DNA of 64,000 bases from Caulobacterales bacterium (GTDB lineage: Bacteria; Pseudomonadota; Alphaproteobacteria; Caulobacterales; Caulobacteraceae), in NCBI GenBank assembly GCA_019510435.1, contig JAEKKJ010000019.1, positions 24,258-88,257 of the forward strand, read 5' to 3'. Below are positions 7,827-16,231 of the stretch, one piece after another. Both the position numbers and the translations under genes were made by a program. Positions within the stretch are counted from its first letter, which is position 1, and each line of letters starts with the position of its first letter. The notes beneath the pieces are model-generated. The model worked only from the letters and a program-made list of their open reading frames with translations. It was not told the DNA's origin and made no database searches.

Positions 7827-9029
7827 TTGGCGCTCCCGAAAACCCCCGAACCGGGCCCCCACGCCGACCGGCAGGGCATGCAGACCCAGGCCGCGTTGCT
7901 GCCCTATGCGCTGGCGGCCTTCGCCATCTGCCTGCCGGTCTTCGTCTGGGGCGCGGGCCATGCGGCGGACGCGCCCTGGATGAGCGCCGTCTTCGCGGTG
8001 TTCGCCGTGGGCTGGGGCGCGTTCTACGCGGTGGTCAACTGGCTGAAGACCGAGGCTGCAGAGGACCTGCGCCTGCGGGCGCGGATCCAGGTGCTGGGCG
8101 GCCTGATCTGGGCCGCGGTGATCGGCGCGGTGGCGGCCTTCGCCCATTTCGCCGGTGCGCCGCGCGAGACCCTGCTGTTGCTGGCGCTGGGCGCGGCGAT
8201 GATCTGCGTGGTGTTCACCGCCCCGTGGCTGCCCAGCCTGCTGATCGTAGCTCCGGCCGCCCTGGCGCCGCCCCTGGTGGCGCTCTTCAGCCGGGGCGAG
8301 GACCTGCCGGTCGCACGGCTGGCGCTGGCCGCCGCGGCGCTGTCCCTGGCGCTGGCCCTGATGGTCAACCGCATCCTGCGCGCCCAGTACGCCCTGATCG
8401 CCGAGCGCGAGGCGCTGCTGGCCGAGCGGGCCGAACAGGCGGAGGCCGCGCGCCGCTTCGCCCGGGTGAAGGCCGACCTCGTGGACACCCTCTCCGACGA
8501 GCTGCGTGACGGCCTGACCGGCGTGGCCCACGTGCTGGCGGCCGCCGCCCGCAGCCGGGCCGCGCCCTCGCGCCAGCAGGTCGGCCTGGCGCTGGATGCG
8601 GTCAACGACCTGCTCAGCATCGTCGGCGCGCCCGCACCGCAGGAGGAGCCGGCGCGGCGGCTGCGCATCCTGACGCTGGAGGCCGACGCCCTGCTGGCGG
8701 CCACCCTGCGCGCCAGCCTGGAGCAGCTGGGCCACCAGGTCGTCCACACCACCCAGGCTGCGCGCGCGGCCGAGCTGGCGCGGATCTGCGAGTTGGACGT
8801 CGCGGTCTGCGCCCAGGCGGACGCCATCGCCGCCCTGCGCGCCCTGCCTGGCCAGGCCGGCGCCATCCCCATCGTCGCCCTGGCCGGTGAGCCGGCGGAG
8901 GCCGAGGCGGCGCTGGAGGCCGGCGCCGACGCCCTGCTGCGCCGCCCCGTGGCGGTCACCGCCGCCGCCCGCGCCCTGGCCGAGGCGCTTTCCGTCAGGG
9001 CGCCGGCAAACGACCGGGCGGTAGCCTAG
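7827..9029 (+). CDS. Membrane-bound degenerate hybrid-kinase-like protein (pseudo-kinase)
   Basis: A 400-residue protein built like a hybrid sensor kinase but lacking its active parts. About five or six hydrophobic segments fill residues 24-180, followed by a coiled coil (about 183-212). The dimerisation helix then reads LVDTLSDELRDGLTGVAHVL, where families have the phospho-His; here it is Asp224. There is no HATPase domain. After a short linker comes a receiver-like domain (279-390) in which the Asp position is Ala329, the Thr/Ser position is Ala353 and the Lys position is Arg373. No frameshift is seen. The start may be TTG 7827 (GAGG 5 nt upstream) or ATG 7878, just before the first membrane helix. 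It is probably a non-catalytic regulator or scaffold. Confidence 0.75.
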   Translation: MALPKTPEPGPHADRQGMQTQAALLPYALAAFAICLPVFVWGAGHAADAPWMSAVFAVFAVGWGAFYAVVNWLKTEAAEDLRLRARIQVLGGLIWAAVIGAVAAFAHFAGAPRETLLLLALGAAMICVVFTAPWLPSLLIVAPAALAPPLVALFSRGEDLPVARLALAAAALSLALALMVNRILRAQYALIAEREALLAERAEQAEAARRFARVKADLVDTLSDELRDGLTGVAHVLAAAARSRAAPSRQQVGLALDAVNDLLSIVGAPAPQEEPARRLRILTLEADALLAATLRASLEQLGHQVVHTTQAARAAELARICELDVAVCAQADAIAALRALPGQAGAIPIVALAGEPAEAEAALEAGADALLRRPVAVTAAARALAEALSVRAPANDRAVA

Positions 9030-9070
9030 CCGCCATACCGCCTTTAGGGTGCGCGCCCGAAACCGGGAGG

Positions 9071-10273
9071 GTGCGCGTGCTGCTGCAGGGTCTGAAGGTC
9101 GTCGATTTTTCCGCCTACATCGCAGGGCCCGGCGCGGCCGGCATCCTGGCCGACTGGGGCGCGGAAGTGGTCAAGGTCGAGCGGCCCGGCGGCGACAACA
9201 TGCGTCACGTCTTCGCCGACCTGAAGGCCGACATCGGCGCCAATCCGATCTTCGACCTCGACAACCGCGGCAAGCGCGGGATCGTGCTGGACATCACCAA
9301 GCCGGCCGGCCGCGACGCCCTGGCCCGGCTGGCCGAAACTGCCGACGTGTTCCTGACCAACACCCGTCCGGTGTCGCTGAAGAAGTACGGCCTGGACGAC
9401 GCCACCCTGCGCGCCGCCAATCCGCGGCTCATCTACTGCGTGATCACCGGCTACGGGCTGGAGGGGCCGGACGCGCACCTGCCGGGCTTCGACGTCACCG
9501 CCTTCTGGGGCCGCGCGGGCGTGGCCGCCATGACCGCGCCCAAGGGGGTCGAGCCCTTCATGCTGCGCACCGGGTTCGGGGATCACACCACCTCCCTGGC
9601 CACGGTCTCGGCGATCATGGCGGCGCTCTATGCCCGCGAGAAGACCGGCGAGGGGCGCATGGTGCAGACCTCGCTGCTGGGGTCGGGGGTCTATGTGATG
9701 GGCTCGGACCTGGCCGTGCAGCTGAAGCTGGGCCGCCTGGCGTCCATGCGCACCCGGGACAATCCGGTCAACGCCATCTCCAACTTCTACCACAGCGCCG
9801 ACGGCCACTGGTTCGTGCACAACCCGCGCGGCAATTCCGGCGGCTGGGAGATGTTCTGCGCCGCGGCCGGGAAGCCCGAGCTGGCGACCGACCCGCGCTT
9901 CGCCGACGGCAAGAACCGCCGCGCCAACGCCCGCGAGCTCTGCGCCGAGCTGGAGGCGGGCTTCGCCGCCCTGCCGTTCGAGGAGATCGCACGCCGCCTG
10001 GACGCGGCGGACCTGGTCTGGGCGCCGCTGCAGACGCCGGCCGAGGTGGCCGCCGATCCCCAGGTGGCCGCCGCGGGCGCGCTGCTGGAGGTGGACGATG
10101 GCCGCGGCGGGACCTATCGCGCCCCGGCCCCGCCTGCGGTCTTCCCCGGTGAGGAGATGGGCGTGCGGCCGCCGGCTCCGGGCCTGGGCGAGCACACGCG
10201 CCAGGTGCTGGCGCAGGCGGGTTACGGCGAGGCCGAGATCGAGGCGATGTTCGCCGAGGGCGCAGCGGCCTGA
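9071..10273 (+). CDS. Family III CoA-transferase (CaiB/BaiF type)
   Basis: A 400-residue enzyme that moves CoA between carboxylic acids. Family landmarks are the opening VLLQGLKVVDFSAYIAGPGA, the VERPGGDNMRH loop and Asp171 in GFGDHTTSLA, which aligns with the aspartate that forms the acyl-anhydride with substrate. The annotated GTG 9071 abuts the GGGAGG ribosome binding site; GTG 9077 two codons later has better spacing and may be the true start. The substrate cannot be read from sequence. It converges on the lytic transglycosylase with a 6-bp gap. Confidence 0.93.
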   Translation: MRVLLQGLKVVDFSAYIAGPGAAGILADWGAEVVKVERPGGDNMRHVFADLKADIGANPIFDLDNRGKRGIVLDITKPAGRDALARLAETADVFLTNTRPVSLKKYGLDDATLRAANPRLIYCVITGYGLEGPDAHLPGFDVTAFWGRAGVAAMTAPKGVEPFMLRTGFGDHTTSLATVSAIMAALYAREKTGEGRMVQTSLLGSGVYVMGSDLAVQLKLGRLASMRTRDNPVNAISNFYHSADGHWFVHNPRGNSGGWEMFCAAAGKPELATDPRFADGKNRRANARELCAELEAGFAALPFEEIARRLDAADLVWAPLQTPAEVAADPQVAAAGALLEVDDGRGGTYRAPAPPAVFPGEEMGVRPPAPGLGEHTRQVLAQAGYGEAEIEAMFAEGAAA

Positions 10274-10279
10274 GGCGGC

Positions 10280-11131
10280 TCAGCCCTCGCGGTTGTCCGA
10301 GAGGACCCTCAGCATCTCGCTGGTGAACATCGAGCCGGTCAGCCGGCTGCCGACGCCCGCCTGGTCCGATGGCTGTGCGCCCTGCAGGATCATGTTGATC
10401 AGGGCGTCCTGCTCGCGCAGGCGCGCAGCGCGCCGGGTCGAGGCGTACTGGATGAAGCCGCCGTCCTGCGGATCGACCGGCGCGGCGGGCGCCGAGACCC
10501 CGTCCTGGGCGCCGGCGACCCGGGTCAGGTTGGCGTAGACCTCGCCCACAGTGGCGGCGCGGCCGTCGCGGTAGAAGATCGCCTTGTTGGCGTGGGCCGC
10601 GTCCGGGAACAGGGCCGCGGCCGAGGCGCCCGGTTGGCTCTGCGCCGCCTCGATCAGGCGGGCCGAGCCTTGCGGGCCCAGGAAGTGGGCGGCGTAGAGC
10701 TCGCCGGCGGTGGGATCGCGCCCCACCCGGCCCTTCAGATAGGCCGCGTGGTCGGAGGCCAGTTCCCCCGCCATCAGCGAGGAGGCGTGCGGGTCCAGGC
10801 GCAGGTCCATGACCGCGCGCCGCGCCTCGGCGCCATCCACATGGTAGCGGCCGTCGGAGCCCTTGCTGATCAGGTCGGCGTAACGGGCGTAGCCGTACTT
10901 CGTGCCGTGCTGCTTCAGGGTGGAGAGCCAGGTCTGCTCCACGAACTGGAAGAGGCCCGCCGCTGACGAGGTCCCGGCATGCGCCGCCGGGTTCATCCCG
11001 CTCTCGCGGTGGGCGGTCTTCATCAGGAATCCGAAGTCGACCCCCGTCGCCTGGGAGGCCTTCTGGATAGCGGCTTCGACGATGCCGCGGATTCCCTGGA
11101 CGGCCGACATGCCCCAGGGGTCGCCGATCAT
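10280..11131 (-). CDS. Lytic transglycosylase with SLT domain
   Basis: Peptidoglycan-cleaving enzyme of the Slt family, about 283 residues. The catalytic glutamate lies in MKTAHRESGMNP and is followed by the diagnostic SSAAGLFQFVEQTWL and later AAHFLGPQGSARL. There is no clear signal peptide, as in flagellum- or pilus-associated transglycosylases such as Caulobacter PleA; orthology to PleA is possible but unproven. The frame is open to GTG 11197, but the stretch before ATG 11131 is unlike the family. ATG 11110 (MSAVQGIRG) is an equally good start and would place the TTAA-N7-ATAA site at 11134 upstream of the gene. Confidence 0.85.
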   Translation of the reverse strand: MIGDPWGMSAVQGIRGIVEAAIQKASQATGVDFGFLMKTAHRESGMNPAAHAGTSSAAGLFQFVEQTWLSTLKQHGTKYGYARYADLISKGSDGRYHVDGAEARRAVMDLRLDPHASSLMAGELASDHAAYLKGRVGRDPTAGELYAAHFLGPQGSARLIEAAQSQPGASAAALFPDAAHANKAIFYRDGRAATVGEVYANLTRVAGAQDGVSAPAAPVDPQDGGFIQYASTRRAARLREQDALINMILQGAQPSDQAGVGSRLTGSMFTSEMLRVLSDNREG

Positions 11132-11133
11132 GG

Positions 11134-11148
11134 TTAACGCCTGGATAA
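11134..11148 (-). promoter_or_regulatory. Possible CtrA-like box upstream of the lytic transglycosylase
   Basis: TTAA-N7-ATAA, one mismatch from the TTAA-N7-TTAA recognition sequence of the Caulobacterales cell-cycle regulator CtrA. It touches the region just before the start codons of the transglycosylase gene. Identification is by motif only. Confidence 0.3.
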
Positions 11149-11248
11149 CCCTGGCCGACAGGGACCGCTTGACGCCGCGGCGCCTCGGAGATATCACTCC
11201 TGTAATATCTTACGTCCGTACATTCTCGGACGAGCGCAGGAGGACGCC

Positions 11249-11944
11249 TTGGTCGCCCATCAGTCCATGCCCTTCGATTTCACCCCGGCCCGCCGGCGCA
11301 TGTCGGCCCGCACCTCGCTGATCGTAGGCGTCTCCATCGGCGCCCACGCCCTGGTGGCCGCCTATCTGGCGACCATGCAGTTCGCGGCCATGAAGACCGT
11401 GGAAGTCACAGAGCCGCCGGCGATCCTGGCGACCATCGACAATCCCTTCAAGCCGAAGACCCCGCCCCCGCCGGTCAATCCGCCGCACCTGACAGCCACG
11501 CTCCACCCGCCCGTCGACACGTTCAAGACCGACGTGCCGCCGATCCCGGTCGAGCCGGTGCGCGACCCTGCGCCCCAGACGCCGGTGGGGCCGGTGGCCC
11601 AGTTCACCGCGCCGTCCGATCCGCCCGCGCCGACGCCCCACGTGCCGCAGGTCGCCAACCCCACCTGGCTCAGGCGGCCCGGGGCGGACGAGTTCGCCCG
11701 CTTCTACCCCGATCGCGCGCTGCGCACCGAGACCCCCGGCTCGGCCGCCATCGCCTGCCAGGTCACCGCCGCCGGCTCGGTCGCCGACTGCCGGGTGGTG
11801 GGCGAGACGCCGGCCGACATGGGCTTCGGCGCAGCGGCCCTGAAGCTCTCCCGCTACTTCCGCATGAGCCCCCCGACCGTGGACGGAAAGCCGGTCGAGG
11901 GCGCCCAGGTCACCATCCCCATCCGCTTCACCCTGGCGGGTTAG
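11249..11944 (+). CDS. TonB-family energy transducer
   Basis: A 231-residue inner-membrane protein with one N-terminal helix (about residues 22-47), a long Pro-rich spacer (about 60-150; many PPPP, VNPP and PAPTP units) and a C-terminal TonB/TolA-like domain (about 155-231, ending [12 protein letters not shown]). This is the layout that couples proton-motive force to TonB-dependent outer-membrane receptors. Two cysteines in the C-domain ([16 protein letters not shown]) match many alphaproteobacterial TonB-like proteins. The start is TTG 11249, with AGGAGGA 5 nt upstream; ATG 11267 is less well placed. No exbB/exbD is adjacent; one TonB-dependent receptor lies at 40764. Confidence 0.88.
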   Translation: MVAHQSMPFDFTPARRRMSARTSLIVGVSIGAHALVAAYLATMQFAAMKTVEVTEPPAILATIDNPFKPKTPPPPVNPPHLTATLHPPVDTFKTDVPPIPVEPVRDPAPQTPVGPVAQFTAPSDPPAPTPHVPQVANPTWLRRPGADEFARFYPDRALRTETPGSAAIACQVTAAGSVADCRVVGETPADMGFGAAALKLSRYFRMSPPTVDGKPVEGAQVTIPIRFTLAG

Positions 11945-11945
11945 A

Positions 11946-12112
11946 AGCCTCTCCCCCCCGGGCGCGCAGCGCCGGAGAGGGAGAGGGCTGGCGCAGGTTG
12001 CGGAGAGATGTGGGCGAAAGACCGAGGGCCCTCGGTCCCGCGGCGGCGTAGCCCAGCCAGCCCTCTCCCTTCCCTCTCCCTCTCTCGCCTGCGGCTCGGG
12101 GGAGAGGAGCTT
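11946..12112. repeat. Intergenic inverted repeat between convergent genes
   Basis: About 167 bp whose two ends are imperfect reverse complements over 45-50 bp, each made of C/T-rich then G/A-rich tracts (CCTCTCCCCC...GAGAGGGAGAGGGCTGG and its complement). It fills the space between the tonB-like gene and the convergent acyl-CoA dehydrogenase, overlapping neither coding region. It resembles the folded GA/CT-rich intergenic repeats scattered in Caulobacterales genomes and may end transcription in both directions. Confidence 0.65.
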
Positions 12113-12113
12113 T

Positions 12114-13283
12114 TCAGTAGCTCTTCGGCAGGCCCAGGACGCGTTCGGCGATGTAGTTGAGGATCATCTCGCGGCTGACGGGGGCGATGCGCGCGATCAT
12201 GGCCTCGCGGAAGTAGCGCTCCACGTGGAACTCCTTGGCGTAGCCCATGCCGCCGTGGGCCAGGACCGCCGCCTCGCAGGCGCGGAAGCCGGCCTCTCCG
12301 CCCAGGTACTTGGCGGCGTTGGCCTCGGCGCCGCAGTCGCGGCCGGCGTCGTGCAGGGCGGCGGCCTTGAAGGCCATCAGGTTGGCCGCCTCCAGCTCGG
12401 CCCAGGCCTTGGCCAAGGGATGGGCCACGCCCTGGTTCATGCCGATGGGCCGGCCGAACACCACCCGCTCGCGGGCGTAGGCGGCCGCCCGCTTGAGGGC
12501 CGCCCGGCCCAGGCCCACCGCCTCGGCGCCGATCAGCACCCGCTCGGGATTGAGGCCCTCCAGCAGGTAGTAGAAGCCGCGCCCCTCCTCCCCCACCAGG
12601 TCCTCGGCCGGAACGTGCAGGTCGTCGATGAAGACCGCATTGGATTCAACGGCTTTGCGGCCCATCTTCGGGATCGGCGTCGCCTCGATCCGTCTGCGGT
12701 CGAAGTCGGTGTAGAACAGCGACAGGCCCTCGGTGGGCCGGTTCACCTGGTCCTTCGGCGTGGTGCGCGCGATGATCAGGATCTTGCTCGCCCGCTGGGC
12801 ATTGGTGGTCCACATCTTGCGGCCCGAGATCACATAGCCGTCGTTGGTGCGGACCGCGCGGGTGGAGAGGTTGGTGGTGTCCAGGCCGGCGTCCGGCTCG
12901 GTCACCGCAAAGCACATCTTGTCCTCGCCGGCGATCAGCCGCGGGATCGTCCGCTGGCGCAGGGCGTCCGAGCCGAACTTCACCACCGGCATCGGGCCGA
13001 AGATATTGAGGTGCATGGCGCTGGCGCCGGAGAAGCCCGCGCCGGACTCCGCCACGGTCTGCATCATGATCGCCGCCTCGGTGAGGCCGAGGCCTGCGCC
13101 GCCCAGCTCGGTGGGCATGGCCACCCCCAGCCAGCCGCCCTCCGCCATGGCCGCGACGAAAGCCTCCGGGAACTCGCCGCTCTCGTCGGTGCGCCGCCAG
13201 TAGTCGGCGTCGAACCGGGCGCAGACCCGTTCGACGCCCTCGCGGATCGCCTGCTGTTCGTCCGTGAGCCAGAAGCCGGTCAT
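12114..13283 (-). CDS. Acyl-CoA dehydrogenase
   Basis: A 389-residue FAD flavoprotein of the acyl-CoA dehydrogenase family. Landmarks are the CFAVTEPDAGLDTTNL flavin-binding segment, SGRKMWTTNAQ, FGRPIGMNQGVAHPLAK and HGGMGYAKEFHVERY. The usual C-terminal catalytic Glu of short/medium-chain enzymes is not in its common place; the Glu in GLNPERVLIG sits where isovaleryl-CoA dehydrogenase keeps its base. Substrate unknown. Its ATG overlaps the stop of the upstream FAD oxidoreductase by 4 bp (ATGA), so the two are translationally coupled. Confidence 0.93.
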   Translation of the reverse strand: MTGFWLTDEQQAIREGVERVCARFDADYWRRTDESGEFPEAFVAAMAEGGWLGVAMPTELGGAGLGLTEAAIMMQTVAESGAGFSGASAMHLNIFGPMPVVKFGSDALRQRTIPRLIAGEDKMCFAVTEPDAGLDTTNLSTRAVRTNDGYVISGRKMWTTNAQRASKILIIARTTPKDQVNRPTEGLSLFYTDFDRRRIEATPIPKMGRKAVESNAVFIDDLHVPAEDLVGEEGRGFYYLLEGLNPERVLIGAEAVGLGRAALKRAAAYARERVVFGRPIGMNQGVAHPLAKAWAELEAANLMAFKAAALHDAGRDCGAEANAAKYLGGEAGFRACEAAVLAHGGMGYAKEFHVERYFREAMIARIAPVSREMILNYIAERVLGLPKSY

Positions 13284-14314
13284 GGTCGTGCCTCGAAGCG
13301 GCGGGGATCGAGCTGCGCGGCGTACGGCCCCGCGTCGGCGCCGGTGACGCCGGCGACGACGACGCGGGCCACCAGGGGCGCGAGCAGCCAGCCGTTGCGC
13401 CGCGCGCCCGTGGCCAGGATCACGCCCGGCGCCACGCTGAGGCCCGCCAGCGGCAGGGCGTCGGGCGTGGCGGCCCGCACGCCGGCGGCGACCTGCACCG
13501 GCAGGCCCGCCAGGCCCGGGAACAGGCGCAGGCCCGCCGCGTGCAGCGGCTCGCCCAGCGCCGGGTCGACCCCCACGTCGTCGCGCCCGGCCTCCATGGT
13601 CGCGCCGAAGGCCATGCCGGAGCCCGGCGCGGCATAGACGCCCTGGCTGCGCACCACCGCGCCGGCCGCCTCGGTCGCCACCCGCACGATGTGGCCCTTG
13701 ATCGGCGACAGGGCCGAAAGCTCCGGCGCCAGGGCCTGGGCCGAGGCGTGGGCGCCGGTCGCCAGCACCAGGACGTCGGCCTCGCCCGGTCCGCGCGCCA
13801 CAGCTGTGCGGAACGCGACGCCGGCATCCGCCGCCGCGCGCCGCAGCGCGTTGAGCGCGGTCGGCGCATCCACCTGCCAGTCCTCGCGGGTCATCAGGGC
13901 GCGGGGCCAGGCCTCCGCCAGCCCGGGCGCGAGGCCGCGGGCGGTGGCGCCGCCGATCTCGGTGGGCCGCAGCTGCAGGGCCGCGAACCGCGCGGCCACT
14001 TCATCCAGCCAGGCAGCCTCGCCGACGGCCAGGGCGCCGGAGCGGTCCAGCGCCACGCCCGTGCGCGCAGCGAACCCCGGCCACAGGTCCCGAGCGGCGA
14101 CCAGCAGGTCCAGGTGCGGCCGCACCGCCTCGTCCAGCACCGCCTCGAACACCGGCGCCAGCATGCCGGCCGCGATGCTGGAGGCGTTGGGCCCGCCGGG
14201 ATCGCAGACGGTGACGCGGCAGCCGGCGTCCGCGAGGGCGATGGCCGAGGCCAGGCCCAGCACCCCTGCCCCGGCGACGGTGACCGCGATCGGGACTCGG
14301 GGGGCGCCGCTCAT
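13280..14314 (-). CDS. FAD-dependent amine oxidoreductase, glycine oxidase (ThiO)-like
   Basis: A 344-residue DAO-family flavoprotein. The N-terminal dinucleotide fold is clear (VTVAGAGVLGLASAIALADAG) and the C-terminus has the family's ILATGARRNGWLLAPL. The layout matches glycine oxidase ThiO, which makes iminoglycine for thiazole synthesis, but no thiS, thiG or thiE lies nearby. Instead it is coupled to an acyl-CoA dehydrogenase by a 4-bp overlap, so another D-amino acid or N-methyl amino acid substrate is possible. ATG 14314 (MSGAPRVPI) is preferred to the start three codons upstream. Confidence 0.8.
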   Translation of the reverse strand: MSGAPRVPIAVTVAGAGVLGLASAIALADAGCRVTVCDPGGPNASSIAAGMLAPVFEAVLDEAVRPHLDLLVAARDLWPGFAARTGVALDRSGALAVGEAAWLDEVAARFAALQLRPTEIGGATARGLAPGLAEAWPRALMTREDWQVDAPTALNALRRAAADAGVAFRTAVARGPGEADVLVLATGAHASAQALAPELSALSPIKGHIVRVATEAAGAVVRSQGVYAAPGSGMAFGATMEAGRDDVGVDPALGEPLHAAGLRLFPGLAGLPVQVAAGVRAATPDALPLAGLSVAPGVILATGARRNGWLLAPLVARVVVAGVTGADAGPYAAQLDPRRFEARP

Positions 14315-14379
14315 GCCCCACACGAGCCGCAGGCGGCCCGAAAATCAAGGGCCGGAACCGGGGCCGCGGAGCGGGGTTC

Positions 14380-14952
14380 ATGCAGCTCGACGGTTTCAGG
14401 ATTGGAGAGCCCATGCCCAGCCCCACACAATCTGACGGCCGCAAGTCGGGCGGCGACCTGACCAAGAGCGGCCGCGCCTCGGCCCGCCTGGACGACGCGG
14501 TCAGCGACCTGATGGCCGACCACCGCAAGGTGGAGCACCTGTTCAAGCAGTACGAGAAGGCCAAGGAGGACCCGGCGAAGAAGCAGCAGCTGTTCGCCCA
14601 GATCGCCCTGGAGCTGAAGGTCCACACCACGATCGAGGAGGAGATCTTCTATCCGGCCTCCCGCGAGTTCGTGGAGGAGGACATGGTCAACGAGGCGGTC
14701 GTCGAGCACCAGGCGGCCAAGGACCTCATCGCCCAGCTCGAGGCGATGGCCCCCGAGGACGAGATGTACGACGCCAAGGTCAAGGTGCTGCAGGAGCAGA
14801 TCGAGCACCACGTGGAGGAGGAGGAGAGCGAGTACTTCCCCGAGTGCCGCCGCTCCGACATGGACCTCAAGGCCATCGCCGAGCCGCTGAAGGCGCGCAA
14901 GAGCGAGCTGATGGGCCAGATGGACGGCGCGCGCGGCTCCGCCCGGCGCTGA
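14380..14952 (+). CDS. Hemerythrin HHE domain-containing protein
   Basis: A 190-residue protein dominated by a hemerythrin-like four-helix bundle. The metal-binding His/Glu pattern is visible: LMADHRKVEHLF, KVHTTIEEEIFYP, VVEHQAAKDLI and IEHHVEEEESEYFP. Such proteins bind a di-iron site and are linked to oxygen, NO or iron sensing. The C-terminus is basic. Either ATG 14380 or ATG 14413 (GGAGAG just upstream) could be the start. It is followed after 7 bp by the CinA-like gene. Confidence 0.92.
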   Translation: MQLDGFRIGEPMPSPTQSDGRKSGGDLTKSGRASARLDDAVSDLMADHRKVEHLFKQYEKAKEDPAKKQQLFAQIALELKVHTTIEEEIFYPASREFVEEDMVNEAVVEHQAAKDLIAQLEAMAPEDEMYDAKVKVLQEQIEHHVEEEESEYFPECRRSDMDLKAIAEPLKARKSELMGQMDGARGSARR

Positions 14953-14959
14953 GCCGCCG

Positions 14960-15481
14960 ATGGCCGAAGCCCTCGACCCCGCCGTCCCCGACGACGTCGA
15001 GCACCTGGCGCAGGCGGTCCTTCAGGCCGCCTGCGACCGGGAACTGATGCTCGCCACGGCGGAGAGCTGCACCGGCGGCCTCCTCGCCTCCCTGCTCACC
15101 GACATCCCCGGCAAGTCGCACGCCTTCGAGCGCGGGCTGGTGACCTACACCAACGAGGCCAAGGCCGAGCTGCTGGGGGTGCCCGCCACGATCCTCGAGC
15201 ACGACGGCGCGGTGTCGGAGGCCTGTGCCCGGGCCATGGCCGAGGGCGCGATCCGAAACTCCCATGCCCATCTCGCCGTCTCGATCACCGGCTATGCGGA
15301 GGGCGGCCCGGGCCAGCCTGCCGGCCTCGTGCACTTCGCCTGCGCGCGGCGAGGCGGCCCCACCGTCCATCGCTGTGAAGGCTTCGGAGCCGTGGGCCGC
15401 GCCCAGGTGCGGCTGAAGGCGCTCCGCGTGGCGCTGCACATGCTGCGCGAGGCGCTGGACGACCTGGCCGCCGCGGCCTGA
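14960..15481 (+). CDS. CinA-type nicotinamide-nucleotide amidohydrolase
   Basis: A 173-residue stand-alone CinA C-terminal (PncC) domain, which deamidates NMN to nicotinate mononucleotide in pyridine nucleotide recycling. The family signature TAESCTGGLLASLLTDIPG is at about residues 34-52, followed by GLVTYTNEAKAELLGVP and ITGYAEGGPG. In many CinA domains the last motif reads GIAGPGGG; here it is changed to GYAEGGPGQ, a mild divergence. It starts 7 bp after the hemerythrin gene and is probably cotranscribed with it. Confidence 0.88.
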   Translation: MAEALDPAVPDDVEHLAQAVLQAACDRELMLATAESCTGGLLASLLTDIPGKSHAFERGLVTYTNEAKAELLGVPATILEHDGAVSEACARAMAEGAIRNSHAHLAVSITGYAEGGPGQPAGLVHFACARRGGPTVHRCEGFGAVGRAQVRLKALRVALHMLREALDDLAAAA

Positions 15482-15604
15482 GCCGCCTCTAAGCCCGTCC
15501 CCTTAGCGGCCCCCGACCGTATTGCGTCCCCGACGCAAACGCGCAATTGAGCCGCACGCCGGTATCTGTAGAAGAGCGGGTATGTTGTCGGGGGATTCCT
15601 GAAG

Positions 15605-16231
15605 GTGCTGCGCGACTTCCTGGTCTGGATGGCCACCCACCTGGGCAAGGGCCCGGGCGAGGACGCCATGTCCTGGAGCGAGGCGCTCGCCGGCTCCCTG
15701 AACTTCTGGAGCCTCCTGGAAGGCACCCACGTGCTCTCCCTGATGCTGTTCGCCGGCACGATCTTCGTGGTCGACCTGCGGCTGATGGGGGCGCTGTTCC
15801 GCAAGACGCCGGTGTCGGTGGTCAGCGATCGGGTGCTGCCGCTGACCGTCTTCGGCCTGGTGATCATGCTGGTGACCGGGACCGCGCTCTTCTTCGCCAA
15901 GCCCCTGCTCTACTACCACTCGCTCTGGTTCCGGCTGAAGCTGGTGTTCCTGGCGGTGGCCGCGATCAACATCCTGGTCTTCCACTTCCGGGTGCAGCGC
16001 GACATGGAGGCGTGGGACGCCGCGCCCAAGCCCCCGGCCAAGGCCCGCGCCTCCGCGGCGGTCTCGCTGCTCTCGTGGGTGCTGGTGATCACCTTCGGCC
16101 GCTTCATCGCCTACGACTGGACCAACTGCGGCAAGCCCCTGCCCCACTGGATCAATGTGGCCGAGGAGTGCCAGCGCTCGGAGAACGGCGCGAACGATGT
16201 GGCGAAGGCCGCCGGAGGCGCGCTGAAATGA
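15605..16231 (+). CDS. Four-helix inner-membrane protein of unknown function
   Basis: A 208-residue protein with about four membrane helices (near residues 38-60, 75-98, 108-128 and 152-172). The last part carries a conserved-looking FGRFIAYDWTNCGKPLPHW segment. The look is that of the small DUF2214/DUF6644-like membrane families, but I cannot assign it firmly. The start is GTG 15605 with only a weak ribosome binding site. Its stop overlaps the start of the next membrane gene (ATGA at 16228), so the two are translationally coupled and probably act together. Confidence 0.75.
   Translation: MLRDFLVWMATHLGKGPGEDAMSWSEALAGSLNFWSLLEGTHVLSLMLFAGTIFVVDLRLMGALFRKTPVSVVSDRVLPLTVFGLVIMLVTGTALFFAKPLLYYHSLWFRLKLVFLAVAAINILVFHFRVQRDMEAWDAAPKPPAKARASAAVSLLSWVLVITFGRFIAYDWTNCGKPLPHWINVAEECQRSENGANDVAKAAGGALK

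Noticed and set aside
11190..11209. GATAT-N10-ATATC as an operator upstream of the TonB-like gene
   Set aside because: The 5-bp arms are A/T-simple and overlap the possible 5' end of the opposite gene; support is too weak to annotate.
13280..14314. Thiamine biosynthesis operon
   Set aside because: Only a ThiO-like oxidase is present; no thiS, thiG, thiE or TPP riboswitch is seen near it.
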